Part shown: positions 15,655 through 24,823 of the stretch, one piece after another | Layout of the letters: each line of letters opens with the position of its first letter | Numbering within the stretch: the first letter of the stretch is position 1 | Source: Pseudoxanthomonas kaohsiungensis | GTDB taxonomy: Bacteria > Pseudomonadota > Gammaproteobacteria > Xanthomonadales > Xanthomonadaceae | Direction of reading: 5' to 3' | Length of the DNA: 64,000 nt | Assembly (NCBI RefSeq): GCF_010211765.1 | Contig: NZ_PDWO01000001.1 | Location: 186,001-250,000, forward strand | Notes under the pieces: generated by a model | Told to the model about the DNA's origin: nothing | Seen by the model: only the letters and a program-made list of their open reading frames with translations | The model's database searches: none | Program-made: the position numbers and the translations under genes

Positions 15655-18639
15655 ATGGCCACCCTGCACGAGACAGCCTATCCACGCCTGAAGCCTGATC
15701 CCACCGCCAAGGAACTGGCAGAAATCTATACCCCCACGGACGCTGAAATTGCCTTCGTGCGGAGCATCACCAAAGTGCCCACCACGCAGCTGGCCGTGGT
15801 CATCCATCTGAAGATGTTCCAGCGGCTGGCCTACTTCACCCGGCTAGCTGAGGTGCCGGACAGGATTCTTCAGCACATCGCCCAGGCGACCCGGCTGCGT
15901 GGTGCATTGAAATCTGGGCGCCTGGAAAGCTATGACACTTCCGGCGGCAAACAGCGCCACATTGGACTGCTGCGCGAATTTCTGGGCGTGCGGCCATTGG
16001 ACCAAGCAGGGACGGCATGGCTGAAAACGGTGGCGGTCTCGGCCGCTGAGACCAAGCATGTTGTTGGCGACATTATCAACGTCCTGCTTGAGGAACTAGT
16101 TCATCATCGTTACGAGTTGCCGGCGTTCCGGACACTGGAATTAGTGGCGATCGGCGCACGCGAGAAGGTGAACAGCGCCTACTTCGCCAGTATCAGCCAA
16201 GCACTGACCCCTAAAGCCAGAAAGTTAATTGACGAATTGCTCAAAGCCAAGGAAGGGTCTCGCTTTACCGGCTGGCAGACTCTTAAGCGCGAGCCGGGAC
16301 GTCCGACCAATAAGGAGGTTCGGACCTACCTCCAGCACATCCGCATGCTGCAGCAGCTGGCCGACCAGCTGCCTCCCATCGACGTTCCGGTCCCCAAGCT
16401 CAAGCAGTTCCGGACCATGGCGCGCGCTTACGATGCCAGTGAGCTGGCAGAGCTGACCAAGGATAAGCGCTACGCCTTGGCCGCCATCTTCATCCGCGCC
16501 CAGTATGCCAAGACGCTGGATGATGCCGCCGAGCTATTCATCAAGCAGGTCCGTGGCCTGGAGAATCTGGCGCAACAGAAGCTGATCGCCTACCAGTTGG
16601 AGCACGCTAAACGCGCCGACTATCTGATCGGCCAGCTCAAGGAAGTCTTGCAGGCCTTCCAGTTGGAGGGCAGCGACGCCCAACGGGTGGACGCAATCGG
16701 CGGCAGCTTGCGAGCTGAAGTGGCCACGTTGCTGGCCGAATGCGACGAACACATGGCTTACGCCGGACGCAACTATCTTCCATTCATGTTGCAGCCCTAC
16801 GGCGTGATTCGGCCGTTGCTGTTCAACGGCCTGGAGCTGATGACCCTGCGATCCACTAGCCAGGACGCGGGCATGGAGCCGCTGATCGCAGCGGTGCTGT
16901 CTCTGCGCAACAGGCGCCACGAACTGATCGAGGTAGCGTCCCTGGGCCTGGATGAGGACCGAGACTTCGAGTGGATGCCCAAGGCCTGGCGGCAGCATGT
17001 CTTCGGCAAGAGGGCCAACACGTTGGGGACGGGCTGGATGCATCGCAAGTACTTCGAGCTGGCGGTTCTGGTTCAGGTAAAAGACGAGCTCAAGTCTGGC
17101 GACCTGTTCATTCCGCACAGCGAGCGATTCGATGATTACCGCGAACAGCTGGTCGACGAAGTCACCTTTGCTCACGAACTGGAAGCGTATGGTGAAGTCG
17201 CTGGACTACCCACGGACGCCGAGACCTTCGTATCCGAGTTGCGCCGCGAATTGATTGCCTTGGCCGATGCGGTCGACCAGCGCTTCCCCGAGAACGTGCA
17301 TGCCGACATGGTCGACGGCCGCCTTGTCCTGCGGAAGGCACAGCGACCGGAGATCTCCAGCGCCGTCGCCACCGTCGACAAGCTCATCACCGAGCGCATG
17401 CCGGCGACCAGCATCGTGGACGTCCTGATCGAATCGGCGCAATGGCTGGAAATACACCGACACTTCCGCCCCTTTGCCGGTACCGAAGCCCAGGTCGACG
17501 ACCTGCCGAGGCGGGTCATCACCACACTGTTCTGTTACGGCTGCAACCTGGGGCCAACCCAGACGGCGCGGTCCGTGAAAGGCTTCAGTCGCCGGCAGAT
17601 TGCCTGGCTGAATCTAAAGTTCGTTGACGAGGGCACGCTGGAGAGGGCGACCAACGATGTCATCAACATGTACAACAAGTTTGACCTACCGAGCTATTGG
17701 GGCAGCGGACGCAGCGCGTCGGCAGATGGCACCAAGTGGAGCGTGTACGAGGACAATCTATTGTCGGAGTACCACATCCGCTATGGCGGTTATGGTGGCA
17801 TTGGCTACTACCATGTTTCGGACAAGTACGTGGCGTTGTTCAGCCACTTCATCCCGTGCGGGGTACACGAAGGCATCTACATCCTCGATGGGTTGATGGC
17901 AAACACCTCCGACATCCAGCCGGAGATCGTCCATGGCGATACCCAAGCCCAGAGCTATCCGGTCTTTGGCCTAGCTCATCTACTGGGTATCCAGCTGATG
18001 CCCCGGATCCGGAACATCAAGGACCTGACCTTTTTCCGTCCCGAACCGGGCAAGCCCTATAAAAACATCCAAGCCCTCTTCGGAGACAGTATCGACTGGC
18101 AGCTGATAGGCACCCACCTGTATGACATGTTGCGCGTTGCGATCTCCATTCGCCTTGGAAAGATCACAGCGTCTTCGATCCTGAGGCGTCTCGGCACCTA
18201 TAGTCGCAAGAACAAGCTGTACTTCGCTTTTCGAGAGCTTGGCAAGGTGATACGCACCTTGTTCCTGTTGCGCTACATCGACGATGTCGAGATCCGCAAG
18301 ACTATCCATGCCGCGACCAATAAGAGCGAAGAATTCAACGGCTTCGTGAAGTGGGTGTTCTTCGGCGGGGAAGGCGTCATCGCCGAAAACGTGCTGCACG
18401 AGCAGCGCAAGATCGTGAAGTACAGCCAGTTGGTCGCCAACATGGTCATCTTGCACAACGTGGAAGGCATGACGCGAACGCTAGGTGAATTGCGCAAGAC
18501 CGGAATCGAATTGACCCCTGAGGTTCTGGCGGGGCTGTCTCCATACCGCACCAGCCACATCAACCGGTTCGGCGATTACACCTTGGACTTGGAGAAGGAA
18601 ATCGCCCCCTTGGACTACTCCGGCAAGGTGCTCGACTAA
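15655..18639 (+). CDS. tnpA: Tn3-family transposase TnpA
   Basis: Replicative DDE transposase of 994 aa, the full length of the family (about 960-1020). N-terminal DNA-binding and helical regions lead to the catalytic core with Asp in SADGTKWSVYE (about residue 690), Asp in IVHGDTQAQSYPVFGLA (about 760) and Glu in NKSEEFNGFVKWVFFG (about 891); RIRNIKDLTFFRP and FRELGKVIRTLFLLRYI are also characteristic. No frameshift or stop, so the protein appears intact. The gene pairs with the tyrosine recombinase upstream, as in the Tn4430-like group. I could not find a convincing pair of 38-base GGGG-type terminal inverted repeats in the window, so the element's limits are unknown. Confidence 0.95.
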   Translation: MATLHETAYPRLKPDPTAKELAEIYTPTDAEIAFVRSITKVPTTQLAVVIHLKMFQRLAYFTRLAEVPDRILQHIAQATRLRGALKSGRLESYDTSGGKQRHIGLLREFLGVRPLDQAGTAWLKTVAVSAAETKHVVGDIINVLLEELVHHRYELPAFRTLELVAIGAREKVNSAYFASISQALTPKARKLIDELLKAKEGSRFTGWQTLKREPGRPTNKEVRTYLQHIRMLQQLADQLPPIDVPVPKLKQFRTMARAYDASELAELTKDKRYALAAIFIRAQYAKTLDDAAELFIKQVRGLENLAQQKLIAYQLEHAKRADYLIGQLKEVLQAFQLEGSDAQRVDAIGGSLRAEVATLLAECDEHMAYAGRNYLPFMLQPYGVIRPLLFNGLELMTLRSTSQDAGMEPLIAAVLSLRNRRHELIEVASLGLDEDRDFEWMPKAWRQHVFGKRANTLGTGWMHRKYFELAVLVQVKDELKSGDLFIPHSERFDDYREQLVDEVTFAHELEAYGEVAGLPTDAETFVSELRRELIALADAVDQRFPENVHADMVDGRLVLRKAQRPEISSAVATVDKLITERMPATSIVDVLIESAQWLEIHRHFRPFAGTEAQVDDLPRRVITTLFCYGCNLGPTQTARSVKGFSRRQIAWLNLKFVDEGTLERATNDVINMYNKFDLPSYWGSGRSASADGTKWSVYEDNLLSEYHIRYGGYGGIGYYHVSDKYVALFSHFIPCGVHEGIYILDGLMANTSDIQPEIVHGDTQAQSYPVFGLAHLLGIQLMPRIRNIKDLTFFRPEPGKPYKNIQALFGDSIDWQLIGTHLYDMLRVAISIRLGKITASSILRRLGTYSRKNKLYFAFRELGKVIRTLFLLRYIDDVEIRKTIHAATNKSEEFNGFVKWVFFGGEGVIAENVLHEQRKIVKYSQLVANMVILHNVEGMTRTLGELRKTGIELTPEVLAGLSPYRTSHINRFGDYTLDLEKEIAPLDYSGKVLD

Positions 18640-18656
18640 GCCGAGCGACCGAAACG

Positions 18657-19124
18657 TTAGAAGAAATCCGTGGTGGACATTCGATACGTTTCGAACGCTT
18701 GACGCAGTTCATCCGCACTAGGCTCCCGGAGGATCTGATTGCGCGAGGCAATCTTTAGTGCGATTGGATACCAGCCACTGAACCTCTCGAACGTCATGTC
18801 CGAGCAGTATCGTGCGGCATCGTACTCAGGGCCAATGAACTGGCTTTCATCGATGGCCAGAGATCGCAATGCCAATACAGCCTTGTCGGCCGATTGCGCC
18901 GCGCGCGCCGGGTCCAGTGCGCAGGCGATGTAAGCCGCACTCCAGACAGCCTGTTCTCGGGCATTCATCGAGTACCACCTCAGGAGCGGAGGTGTGGTCG
19001 GATCGCTGGAAAGAGGATTCGTCTCCATCTGAAGACTTCTTAGCGTTGCTAGGTTGGCGACCAGAGAATTCTGGATCGTCTTGAGTGGCGGCGCCACTGT
19101 TGCGTTCTCTAGCTTTACACTCAA
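18657..19124 (-). CDS. hypothetical protein, 155 aa
   Basis: Open frame on the minus strand whose stop lies 17 bases from the convergent tnpA stop. The longest form uses TTG at 19124; an ATG at 19028 (METNPLSSD) would give about 123 aa. The product is soluble, slightly acidic, with aromatic-rich segments (LLRWYSMNAREQAVWSAAY, FERFSGWYPIALKIA) that look like genuine helices. No family recognised. It diverges from the next gene with start codons about 55 bases apart, so both may be a passenger pair carried with the transposon. Confidence 0.5.
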   Translation of the reverse strand: MSVKLENATVAPPLKTIQNSLVANLATLRSLQMETNPLSSDPTTPPLLRWYSMNAREQAVWSAAYIACALDPARAAQSADKAVLALRSLAIDESQFIGPEYDAARYCSDMTFERFSGWYPIALKIASRNQILREPSADELRQAFETYRMSTTDFF

Positions 19125-19179
19125 GGTAGCCAGACCACACGTTTCCGATATTCCACGCTCTGGCTCGCGGGATCAAATT

Positions 19180-20106
19180 ATGAAGCAGCTAAGTGGTGCC
19201 CGATCGCCATTGCCGTCTCTAGTGCTTCGTGCCTCCGATCTTTCACCTGAACTTGTCGCGACGTTAGACCGGAGTAATGTTGCACACCCAACGAGCAAGA
19301 TCACCGATTCGTTCTGGACCTTGATCGAGCAGTTGCACGACATGCTCATCTCACTGGACTTCGGCAGCCTGGATGGGAAATCACAGGCGCATCGAAAGCG
19401 CAGCATCCTCAGTGGTACGGAGCTGCTGATGCATCGCTGTGCGGCCTTGAATGACTACCTAGGAGTTCTTGCCCGGACATTGCTTACGAGTACATCGGGA
19501 CAGAAGAAGAGCCAAGAGGCGCAATCGGCAAAACGACGACTTGATGATCAAATCAACCGCCTATTTAAAATGCCGATCAACTTTATCAAGCATGACGGTT
19601 TCTGCCTGAGCTGGATTGAGATGAGCCTCGGCGACTTGGTGACCCACGGCTATATGGTCGCGGGACCCATTGGTGATGGGGTGCAGGGACCCATCAAGTT
19701 TCGGCGGTCGGGGCGCGACGATCCCGAGGGCTATTCCTTTGCACTAACGCTGCGCGAAGTTCTACCAGCCTTCTATCTGATGTGCGCGACAGTAGAGGAT
19801 GTTCTAGGAAGGGCTGGGGTTCTGCCGACGGCTGGAAATGAAAAGCAGCCCGCCACCCGCGATGCTCGGTCCGTCCTGCTTTCTGAAACTCTGGAACTAC
19901 TCAATCAGTTGCCATTCCGTGGCTTCCCCGACGAGCACCAGGTCAGAGTATCAGTCTTCAGCCTGCAGGACGGGGCGGTAGTAGCAAGGACATCGCCGCT
20001 ACGCAAGTTGCCTGGAACATTCCGAGTAAGGAGTGAAATCCGTTCAGTGCGGGGAGGTGGTAGCTACCGTTTACCTTATTGGTCAGGCGGTGATTCAGCC
20101 CCGTAA
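19180..20106 (+). CDS. hypothetical protein, 308 aa
   Basis: The start at 19180 (MKQLSGARSPLPS) is preferred because the longer frame from 19054 overlaps the divergent gene. The protein is soluble, largely helical in its first half (TELLMHRCAALNDYLGVLARTLL, with a charged KKSQEAQSAKRRLDDQINRLFK stretch) and has IKHDGFCLSWIEMS in the centre. It has no signal peptide, no membrane helix and no motif I know. Base composition is lower in GC than the metal genes around it, consistent with separate acquisition. Confidence 0.6.
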   Translation: MKQLSGARSPLPSLVLRASDLSPELVATLDRSNVAHPTSKITDSFWTLIEQLHDMLISLDFGSLDGKSQAHRKRSILSGTELLMHRCAALNDYLGVLARTLLTSTSGQKKSQEAQSAKRRLDDQINRLFKMPINFIKHDGFCLSWIEMSLGDLVTHGYMVAGPIGDGVQGPIKFRRSGRDDPEGYSFALTLREVLPAFYLMCATVEDVLGRAGVLPTAGNEKQPATRDARSVLLSETLELLNQLPFRGFPDEHQVRVSVFSLQDGAVVARTSPLRKLPGTFRVRSEIRSVRGGGSYRLPYWSGGDSAP

Positions 20107-20705
20107 GCGCGAAGGACATGTGCCGGCAGCGGCAAGGACTGGACTGCGGAGGCCGAGTATTCAGCATCGACGATTTGGGCTAATAGGCCACTTCGTGGCC
20201 TCAGCACGATACTTGGCAAAGCAAAAGCCAATCAATACGTTAGGCTCCCAAAGGCTGCTTTTGTAATGATTCCCTGCCATCCCTCTAACTGGCCTGGGAT
20301 TGGCTCCGGTGACCACCTCTGAGGAATCACCCCCGCCACATCGCACAACCGCCCCTTAGAGCCCCAAGACTTGCCTCGAATTCACTGTACCGCCTACAAA
20401 CCACCCATCGGCTTTAGATTCAGCGAACAATCCGCCCCCGATTCGGCAGACGGTGGAGCGCATGGACCGCCAAGAAGCCGCCGCGATGTTTGCAGACTCG
20501 GCATCACAACAGTTCATTCGCAGAGGATCCATCGTAAGCCCGGTTGCAGAATCTCCGATCTGCAGCCCTCCATGATCAGCTACGCCGATATTCCCAAATT
20601 GGTTCGCTGAACACTGAAGAGGTTCGAATAGGCGGTATAAGATGCAGCAAATGCACCCGAGGGATCTGTTTACCGCAGTGAATCTTCCCCACTGCCCGCA
20701 GAGTC
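20107..20705. other. 599 bases without a supportable gene
   Basis: No open frame here has protein-like composition plus a start signal; the 79-codon frame at 20371-20610 is rich in Arg, Pro and His and lacks a ribosome binding site. A short stretch at about 20262-20286 (TTTTGTAATGATTCCCTGCC then ATCCCTCT) resembles one at about 57106-57131 next to the IS3 debris. The region reads as decayed or intergenic mobile-element DNA. Confidence 0.4.
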
Positions 20706-21096
20706 TCAGCTCATCTGATGCGGAGGTTCCTGCTCAACGATCAACAACAGCAGAAACCAGTCGCCAACGGCCGACGCCAAGGTGACAGTTCCGAACTGGG
20801 CCACCTCACGTGATGGGCCACCCAATACGTTAACGCGCCTCGAGAAACCGTCACTCGGGCCAACGAAGCCGTGTGCTCCCAGTAAGCGGCCCATGTTTCA
20901 GTTCACTGCACCATGTCTCCAGCCGCTTCTGATCCAAGCAATCCGGACCGATTTCAAGTAGATCCTCAGGAGCCAGCAGGGCATCAACATTCTCAATCGT
21001 GGGGAAATGCCGTGCGATGACTGTCGCCTGCCGGCGCAAGTCGAGGCGACGTCCGCTTCGGGTCGGAAGCGGCCCTTCCCTACCCCCGATAAACAT
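20706..21096 (-). pseudogene. frameshifted fragment of an unidentified gene
   Basis: An 81-codon frame starts at ATG 21096 with a purine-rich leader just upstream and reads protein-like up to SELKHGPL; from there the adjacent frame (20894 to 20706) continues with protein-like sequence (GFSRRVNVLGGPSREVAQFG and a hydrophobic SAVGDWFLLLLIVEQ). One frameshift near 20890 would join them into a polypeptide of about 130 residues. I do not recognise the family. It might also be two chance frames; the smooth hand-over at one point is the only argument for a broken gene. Confidence 0.3.
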
Positions 21097-21405
21097 CCCT
21101 AATCCCCTGCCCTATCGATGTTCGCTTCCGGCCAAAGCGGCCTACGATCACGGCGCCGGTATCGTTTACTCGGCGCCCCAACGGCTAGCTGTTGCTGAGC
21201 GATTTCAGGTCAGCGACGAACTGCTCGGGATGCGGTGGGTGTGGTAGACCATGACCAACGGGGGCATCCTCCGCCGCGCGAGGAAATCGCCCGGCGCGCG
21301 CCGCAATGACAACGTGTACGTACGGGCCACGTGGAGATTCCGGGCGACCCTGGTGATCGTGAGGCGACAGGCTTCGGCTGGCCGGACCCGCGCGCACAGC
21401 AGACA
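21097..21405. other. 309-base stretch without a clear gene
   Basis: Composition becomes strongly GC-rich after about 21200, marking a boundary from the lower-GC transposon cargo to typical host-like DNA. Short frames exist on both strands but none has a convincing start or motif. Confidence 0.3.
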
Positions 21406-21414
21406 ATGGTCGCC

Positions 21415-22334
21415 ATGAAACCCCGCGACAGACCGGCCGAAGCCACGCCGGACCTGAGGAAATACGCCTGGCTGGCCATCGTGACCGCGGTGCTGACAGT
21501 GCTGCTCAAGGGCAGCGCCTGGGCGATCACCGGCTCGGTGGGCCTGCTGTCGGACGCCGCCGAATCGATGGTCAACCTGGTGGCCGCCATCGTCGCCCTG
21601 GTCTCGCTGACCATCGCCGCCCGCCCGGCCGACGACGACCACCACTTCGGCCACAGCAAGGCGGAGTATTTCTCCGCCGCGCTGAAGGGATCATGATCTT
21701 CGTCTCCGCGGCCTCGATCATCTACCTGGGCATCGATCGCCTGCTCAACCCCCGGCCGCTGGGATCGCTCGGCATCGGCCTCGCCGTTTCGATCATGGCC
21801 GCCGTCCTCAACGACATCGTCGGGCGGATCCTGATCAAGGTCGGCACGCGCCACCGCTCCATCACCCTGCGCGCCGACGGCAAGCACCTGATGGCCGACG
21901 TGTACACCTCGGTCGGGGTCGTGGTGGGCCTGGGGTTGGCGTGGCTGACAGGCTGGAACTGGCTGGATCCGGTGATCGCGATCCTGGTGGGCGTGAACAT
22001 CCTGGTTGTCGGCTACCGGCTGATGTCCGAATCCGCCTCCGGCCTGATGGACGCGACCCTGTCCCCCGAGGACAACGCCCGGATCCAGGCCATCCTGGAC
22101 GCGCACGCCGAACCGGGCCGGATCGAATTCCACGCCGTGCGCACGCGCGAGTCCGGGGCCCGCCAGTTCATGGAGATGCACATGCTGGTGCCCGGCGACT
22201 GGACGGTGCTGCGCGGGCATGACGCCATGGAAGACCTGGTGGAGAAGATCGTGGCGGAGTTTCCCGCCATGCGCGTGACCGGGCACCTGGAACCGGTCTC
22301 CGATCCCCGCAGCTACGAAGACATGGCCCTGTAG
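21415..22334 (+). pseudogene. cation diffusion facilitator gene broken by a single-base frameshift
   Basis: The first part ([19 protein letters not shown], start 21415 or 21406) holds helix 1-2 with [20 protein letters not shown] and the [15 protein letters not shown] motif, then stops at 21694-21696. The second part, in another frame from 21693, continues with [13 protein letters not shown], helices 4-6 with DGKHLMADVYTSVGVVVGL (second metal half-site HMADV) and the cytoplasmic C-terminal domain ending EPVSDPRSYEDMAL. Homologues read ...SAALEGxMIFV...; restoring one G in CTGAAGGG (about 21681-21688) joins both frames exactly. The intact protein of about 306 aa would export Fe/Zn-type divalent cations. 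Either a real inactivating deletion or a sequencing error. It precedes the copper module but is separated from it by 115 bases. Confidence 0.85.
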
Positions 22335-22400
22335 CCGAAAAGCGGGAGGCGACGTTGGGTCAGGCAGGCGACGAAGACCCGCGGCTCGATCCCCCGTGCG

Positions 22401-22429
22401 TTGTCACTGTATTCATCCGGAGTTTATAT
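22401..22429 (+). promoter_or_regulatory. candidate sigma-70 promoter of the copLAB module
   Basis: TTGTCA at 22401-22406 and TTATAT at 22424-22429 are separated by 17 bases, and the copL start is 21 bases downstream. The AT-rich island stands out in otherwise GC-rich DNA. A second -10-like TATACT occurs at about 22437. Confidence 0.5.
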
Positions 22430-22449
22430 CCGCACGTATACTAAGGCGC

Positions 22450-22866
22450 ATGACTTTCCGCGCGCTCCTGATGCGATTGTTCCTGGTCGTTGCCTTGCTC
22501 GCCAACGGTCCGGGCATCGCTGGCGCGTCCATGCACATGGAGCACGTGCGCGACTCCGCCGGTGACGTCACCTCGGCACCGACAGCAGCCGAGGCCATGG
22601 CGGCCTGCCATGGAGGAGCAGCGGCTGCTACGGGGGCCAATGAACACCATCACCCCCAGGCCACTGACGAGGCCGGAGCGGTATCGCCGTGGGACGACTG
22701 CTGTGAGACGGACAGTTGCTGTGCGTGCATGCACCATTGCTTCGCGGCCTTCGCAGGGTCGGCGTCTCCCGTCGTGGAAGTTCTTTACCGGCAGATCGCT
22801 GAACCGTTTCTGTCGGTGCACGCGTCCGCGGCCCTGACCAATCTCTTCCGACCTCCGATCGGCTAA
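22450..22866 (+). CDS. copL: CopL-type metal-binding regulatory leader protein
   Basis: 138 aa with signal peptide (LLMRLFLVVALLANGPGIAGA) and a Cys/His/Met-rich body: MHMEHVRD near the mature N-terminus, HHHPQATD in the middle and CCETDSCCACMHHC (about residues 83-96). Xanthomonads carry such a gene directly before copA-copB, where CopL is required for copper-inducible expression of the locus. The start at 22450 follows AAGG. copA begins about 100 bases downstream; the region between (22867-22969) is short and could hold attenuator-like structure, which would suit the leader role, though I see no clear hairpin. Confidence 0.85.
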   Translation: MTFRALLMRLFLVVALLANGPGIAGASMHMEHVRDSAGDVTSAPTAAEAMAACHGGAAAATGANEHHHPQATDEAGAVSPWDDCCETDSCCACMHHCFAAFAGSASPVVEVLYRQIAEPFLSVHASAALTNLFRPPIG

Positions 22867-22969
22867 GTGTCGCTGAGCGCCTTTGAGGCGCCGATGGACC
22901 CTGTCCGCGTTGTCCGCACCGACAGGGTCACGCTCGCTTCGCGAGCCCTCGACCTTTCCCGGAGTTCCC

Positions 22970-24823
22970 ATGTCATCCGATTCTTTCGGCCGTGCCGGAG
23001 GGCTGTCTTCCCCGTCGCGCCGCCTCTTTGTTCAAGGACTTGCCGCCGGAGGCGCCGCCGCGGCGCTTGGCCTCTGGCCGCGCACCAGCTGGGCCGTCAA
23101 GGCTGAAGGCGTGCCCAACGTACTTTCTGGCACCGAGTTCGACCTGACCATCGGCGAGACGCCGATGAACTTCACCGGCGCCACGCGTCCTGCCATCACG
23201 GTCAACGGCTCGATTCCTGCACCGCTGCTGCGCTGGCGCGAGGGCACTACCGTCAACCTGCGGGTCCGCAATGCCTTGCCGCCAGGCTCCATCCATGGCC
23301 ACCAGGCATCGATCCACTGGCACGGCATCCTGCTGCCAGCCAACATGGACGGCGTGCCGGGACTCAGCTTCGACGGCATCGACCGCGGCGAGACTTACCA
23401 GTACCGCTTCAACGTCGTACAGGGCGGCACCTACTGGTACCACAGCCACTCCGGTTTCCAGGAGCAGGCCGGCCTCTACGGGCCGCTGGTGATCGAGCCA
23501 CTCGAGCCCGAGCCCTTCGCCTATGACCGCGATTACGTGGTCATGCTCAGCGACTGGACCGACCTGGATCCGCAGCGTCTGTTCGCCCGGCTCAAGAAGC
23601 GGTCGGATTTCGACAACTTCTCCAAGCAGACCGTGGGCGACTTCTTCGCCGACGTGAAACAGCACGGCCTGGCCGCCACGGTCGAAGATCGCAAGATGTG
23701 GGGCCAGATGCGGATGACACCGACCGACCTGTCGGACGTCAACGGCAACACCTACACCTACCTGTTGAACGGCACGACCTCGCTCGGCAACTGGACCGGA
23801 CTGTTCCGGTCCGGCGAGAAGGTACGCCTGCGCTTCATCAACGGGTCCGCGATGACCTACTTCGACGTGCGCATCCCGGGCCTGAAGATGACCGTGGTCG
23901 CAGCCGATGGCCAGTACGTGCATCCGGTCACGGTCGACGAATTCCGCATCGCCACCGCCGAGACCTTCGACGTCATTGTCGAACCGACCGGGCAGGATGC
24001 GTTCACCATTTTTGCCCAGGACAGCGGCCGCACGGGATACATCAGCGGAACACTCGCCGTCAGGGAAGGCTTGCGGGCGCCGGTGCCGGACGTCGACCCC
24101 AAGCCACTCCTCACCATGGACGACATGGGCCACGGCGGGATGGGTGGCGGCGGTCACGACATGTCTTCGATGTCGCACGGTGCGATGGCCGGCGGTGCCA
24201 TGGCCGGAATGGACCACAGCGGTCACGACATGTCGTCGATGGCAGCAGGCACGGCCGCCGGAGGGAGCATGGCCGGGATGGACCACGGTGCCGGCGGGAT
24301 GCAGGAGCATCCAGCCACCGAAACCGGCAACCCGCTGGTCGACATGCAGACGATGGCCCCTGTGCCGAGACTCGATGATCCGGGCATTGGCTTACGCGAC
24401 AACGGCCGACGCGTACTGACCTACGGCGATCTGCGCAGCACGTTCCCCGACCCCGACGGGCGTGAGCCCGGTCGCACGGTCGAGCTGCACCTGACCGGTC
24501 ACATGGAGCGCTTTGCATGGTCGTTCAACGGAGTGAAGTTCGCTGACGCCGAACCCCTGCGTCTGAAGTACGGCGAGCGCATGCGAGTCGTCTTGGTCAA
24601 CGACACGATGATGTCGCACCCGATCCATCTGCACGGCATGTGGAGCGACCTCGAGGACGAGTCCGGCAACTTCATGGTGCGCAAGCACACCATCGACATG
24701 CCGCCTGGTACGAAGCGGGCCTTTCGCGTGCGCGCCGACGCGCTGGGTCGCTGGGCGTTCCATTGCCACCTGCTTTACCACATGGAAGCCGGCATGTTCC
24801 GCGAAGTGCGGGTGGAGGAATGA
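22970..24823 (+). CDS. copA: copper resistance multicopper oxidase CopA
   Basis: 617 aa periplasmic multicopper oxidase that oxidises Cu(I) and binds copper. The start at 22970 gives a Tat signal with SRRLFVQGLAAGG (twin Arg followed by a hydrophobic core). Copper ligands are visible in HWHGILLPANMDG (about residue 113), YWYHSHSGFQEQAGLYGPL (about 157), HPIHLHGMW (about 550) and HCHLLYHMEAGMF (about 598), i.e. type 1, 2 and 3 sites complete. A Met/His/Gly-rich insert spans roughly residues 382-447 (GHGGMGGGGHDMSSMSHGAM and further MDHSGHDM units), the extra copper-binding segment of plasmid-type PcoA/CopA. The last bases overlap the copB start (ATGA). Confidence 0.95.
   Translation: MSSDSFGRAGGLSSPSRRLFVQGLAAGGAAAALGLWPRTSWAVKAEGVPNVLSGTEFDLTIGETPMNFTGATRPAITVNGSIPAPLLRWREGTTVNLRVRNALPPGSIHGHQASIHWHGILLPANMDGVPGLSFDGIDRGETYQYRFNVVQGGTYWYHSHSGFQEQAGLYGPLVIEPLEPEPFAYDRDYVVMLSDWTDLDPQRLFARLKKRSDFDNFSKQTVGDFFADVKQHGLAATVEDRKMWGQMRMTPTDLSDVNGNTYTYLLNGTTSLGNWTGLFRSGEKVRLRFINGSAMTYFDVRIPGLKMTVVAADGQYVHPVTVDEFRIATAETFDVIVEPTGQDAFTIFAQDSGRTGYISGTLAVREGLRAPVPDVDPKPLLTMDDMGHGGMGGGGHDMSSMSHGAMAGGAMAGMDHSGHDMSSMAAGTAAGGSMAGMDHGAGGMQEHPATETGNPLVDMQTMAPVPRLDDPGIGLRDNGRRVLTYGDLRSTFPDPDGREPGRTVELHLTGHMERFAWSFNGVKFADAEPLRLKYGERMRVVLVNDTMMSHPIHLHGMWSDLEDESGNFMVRKHTIDMPPGTKRAFRVRADALGRWAFHCHLLYHMEAGMFREVRVEE

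Noticed and set aside
20371-20610. 79-codon frame as a gene
   Set aside because: No ribosome binding site, Arg/Pro/His-rich composition and no homology I recognise.
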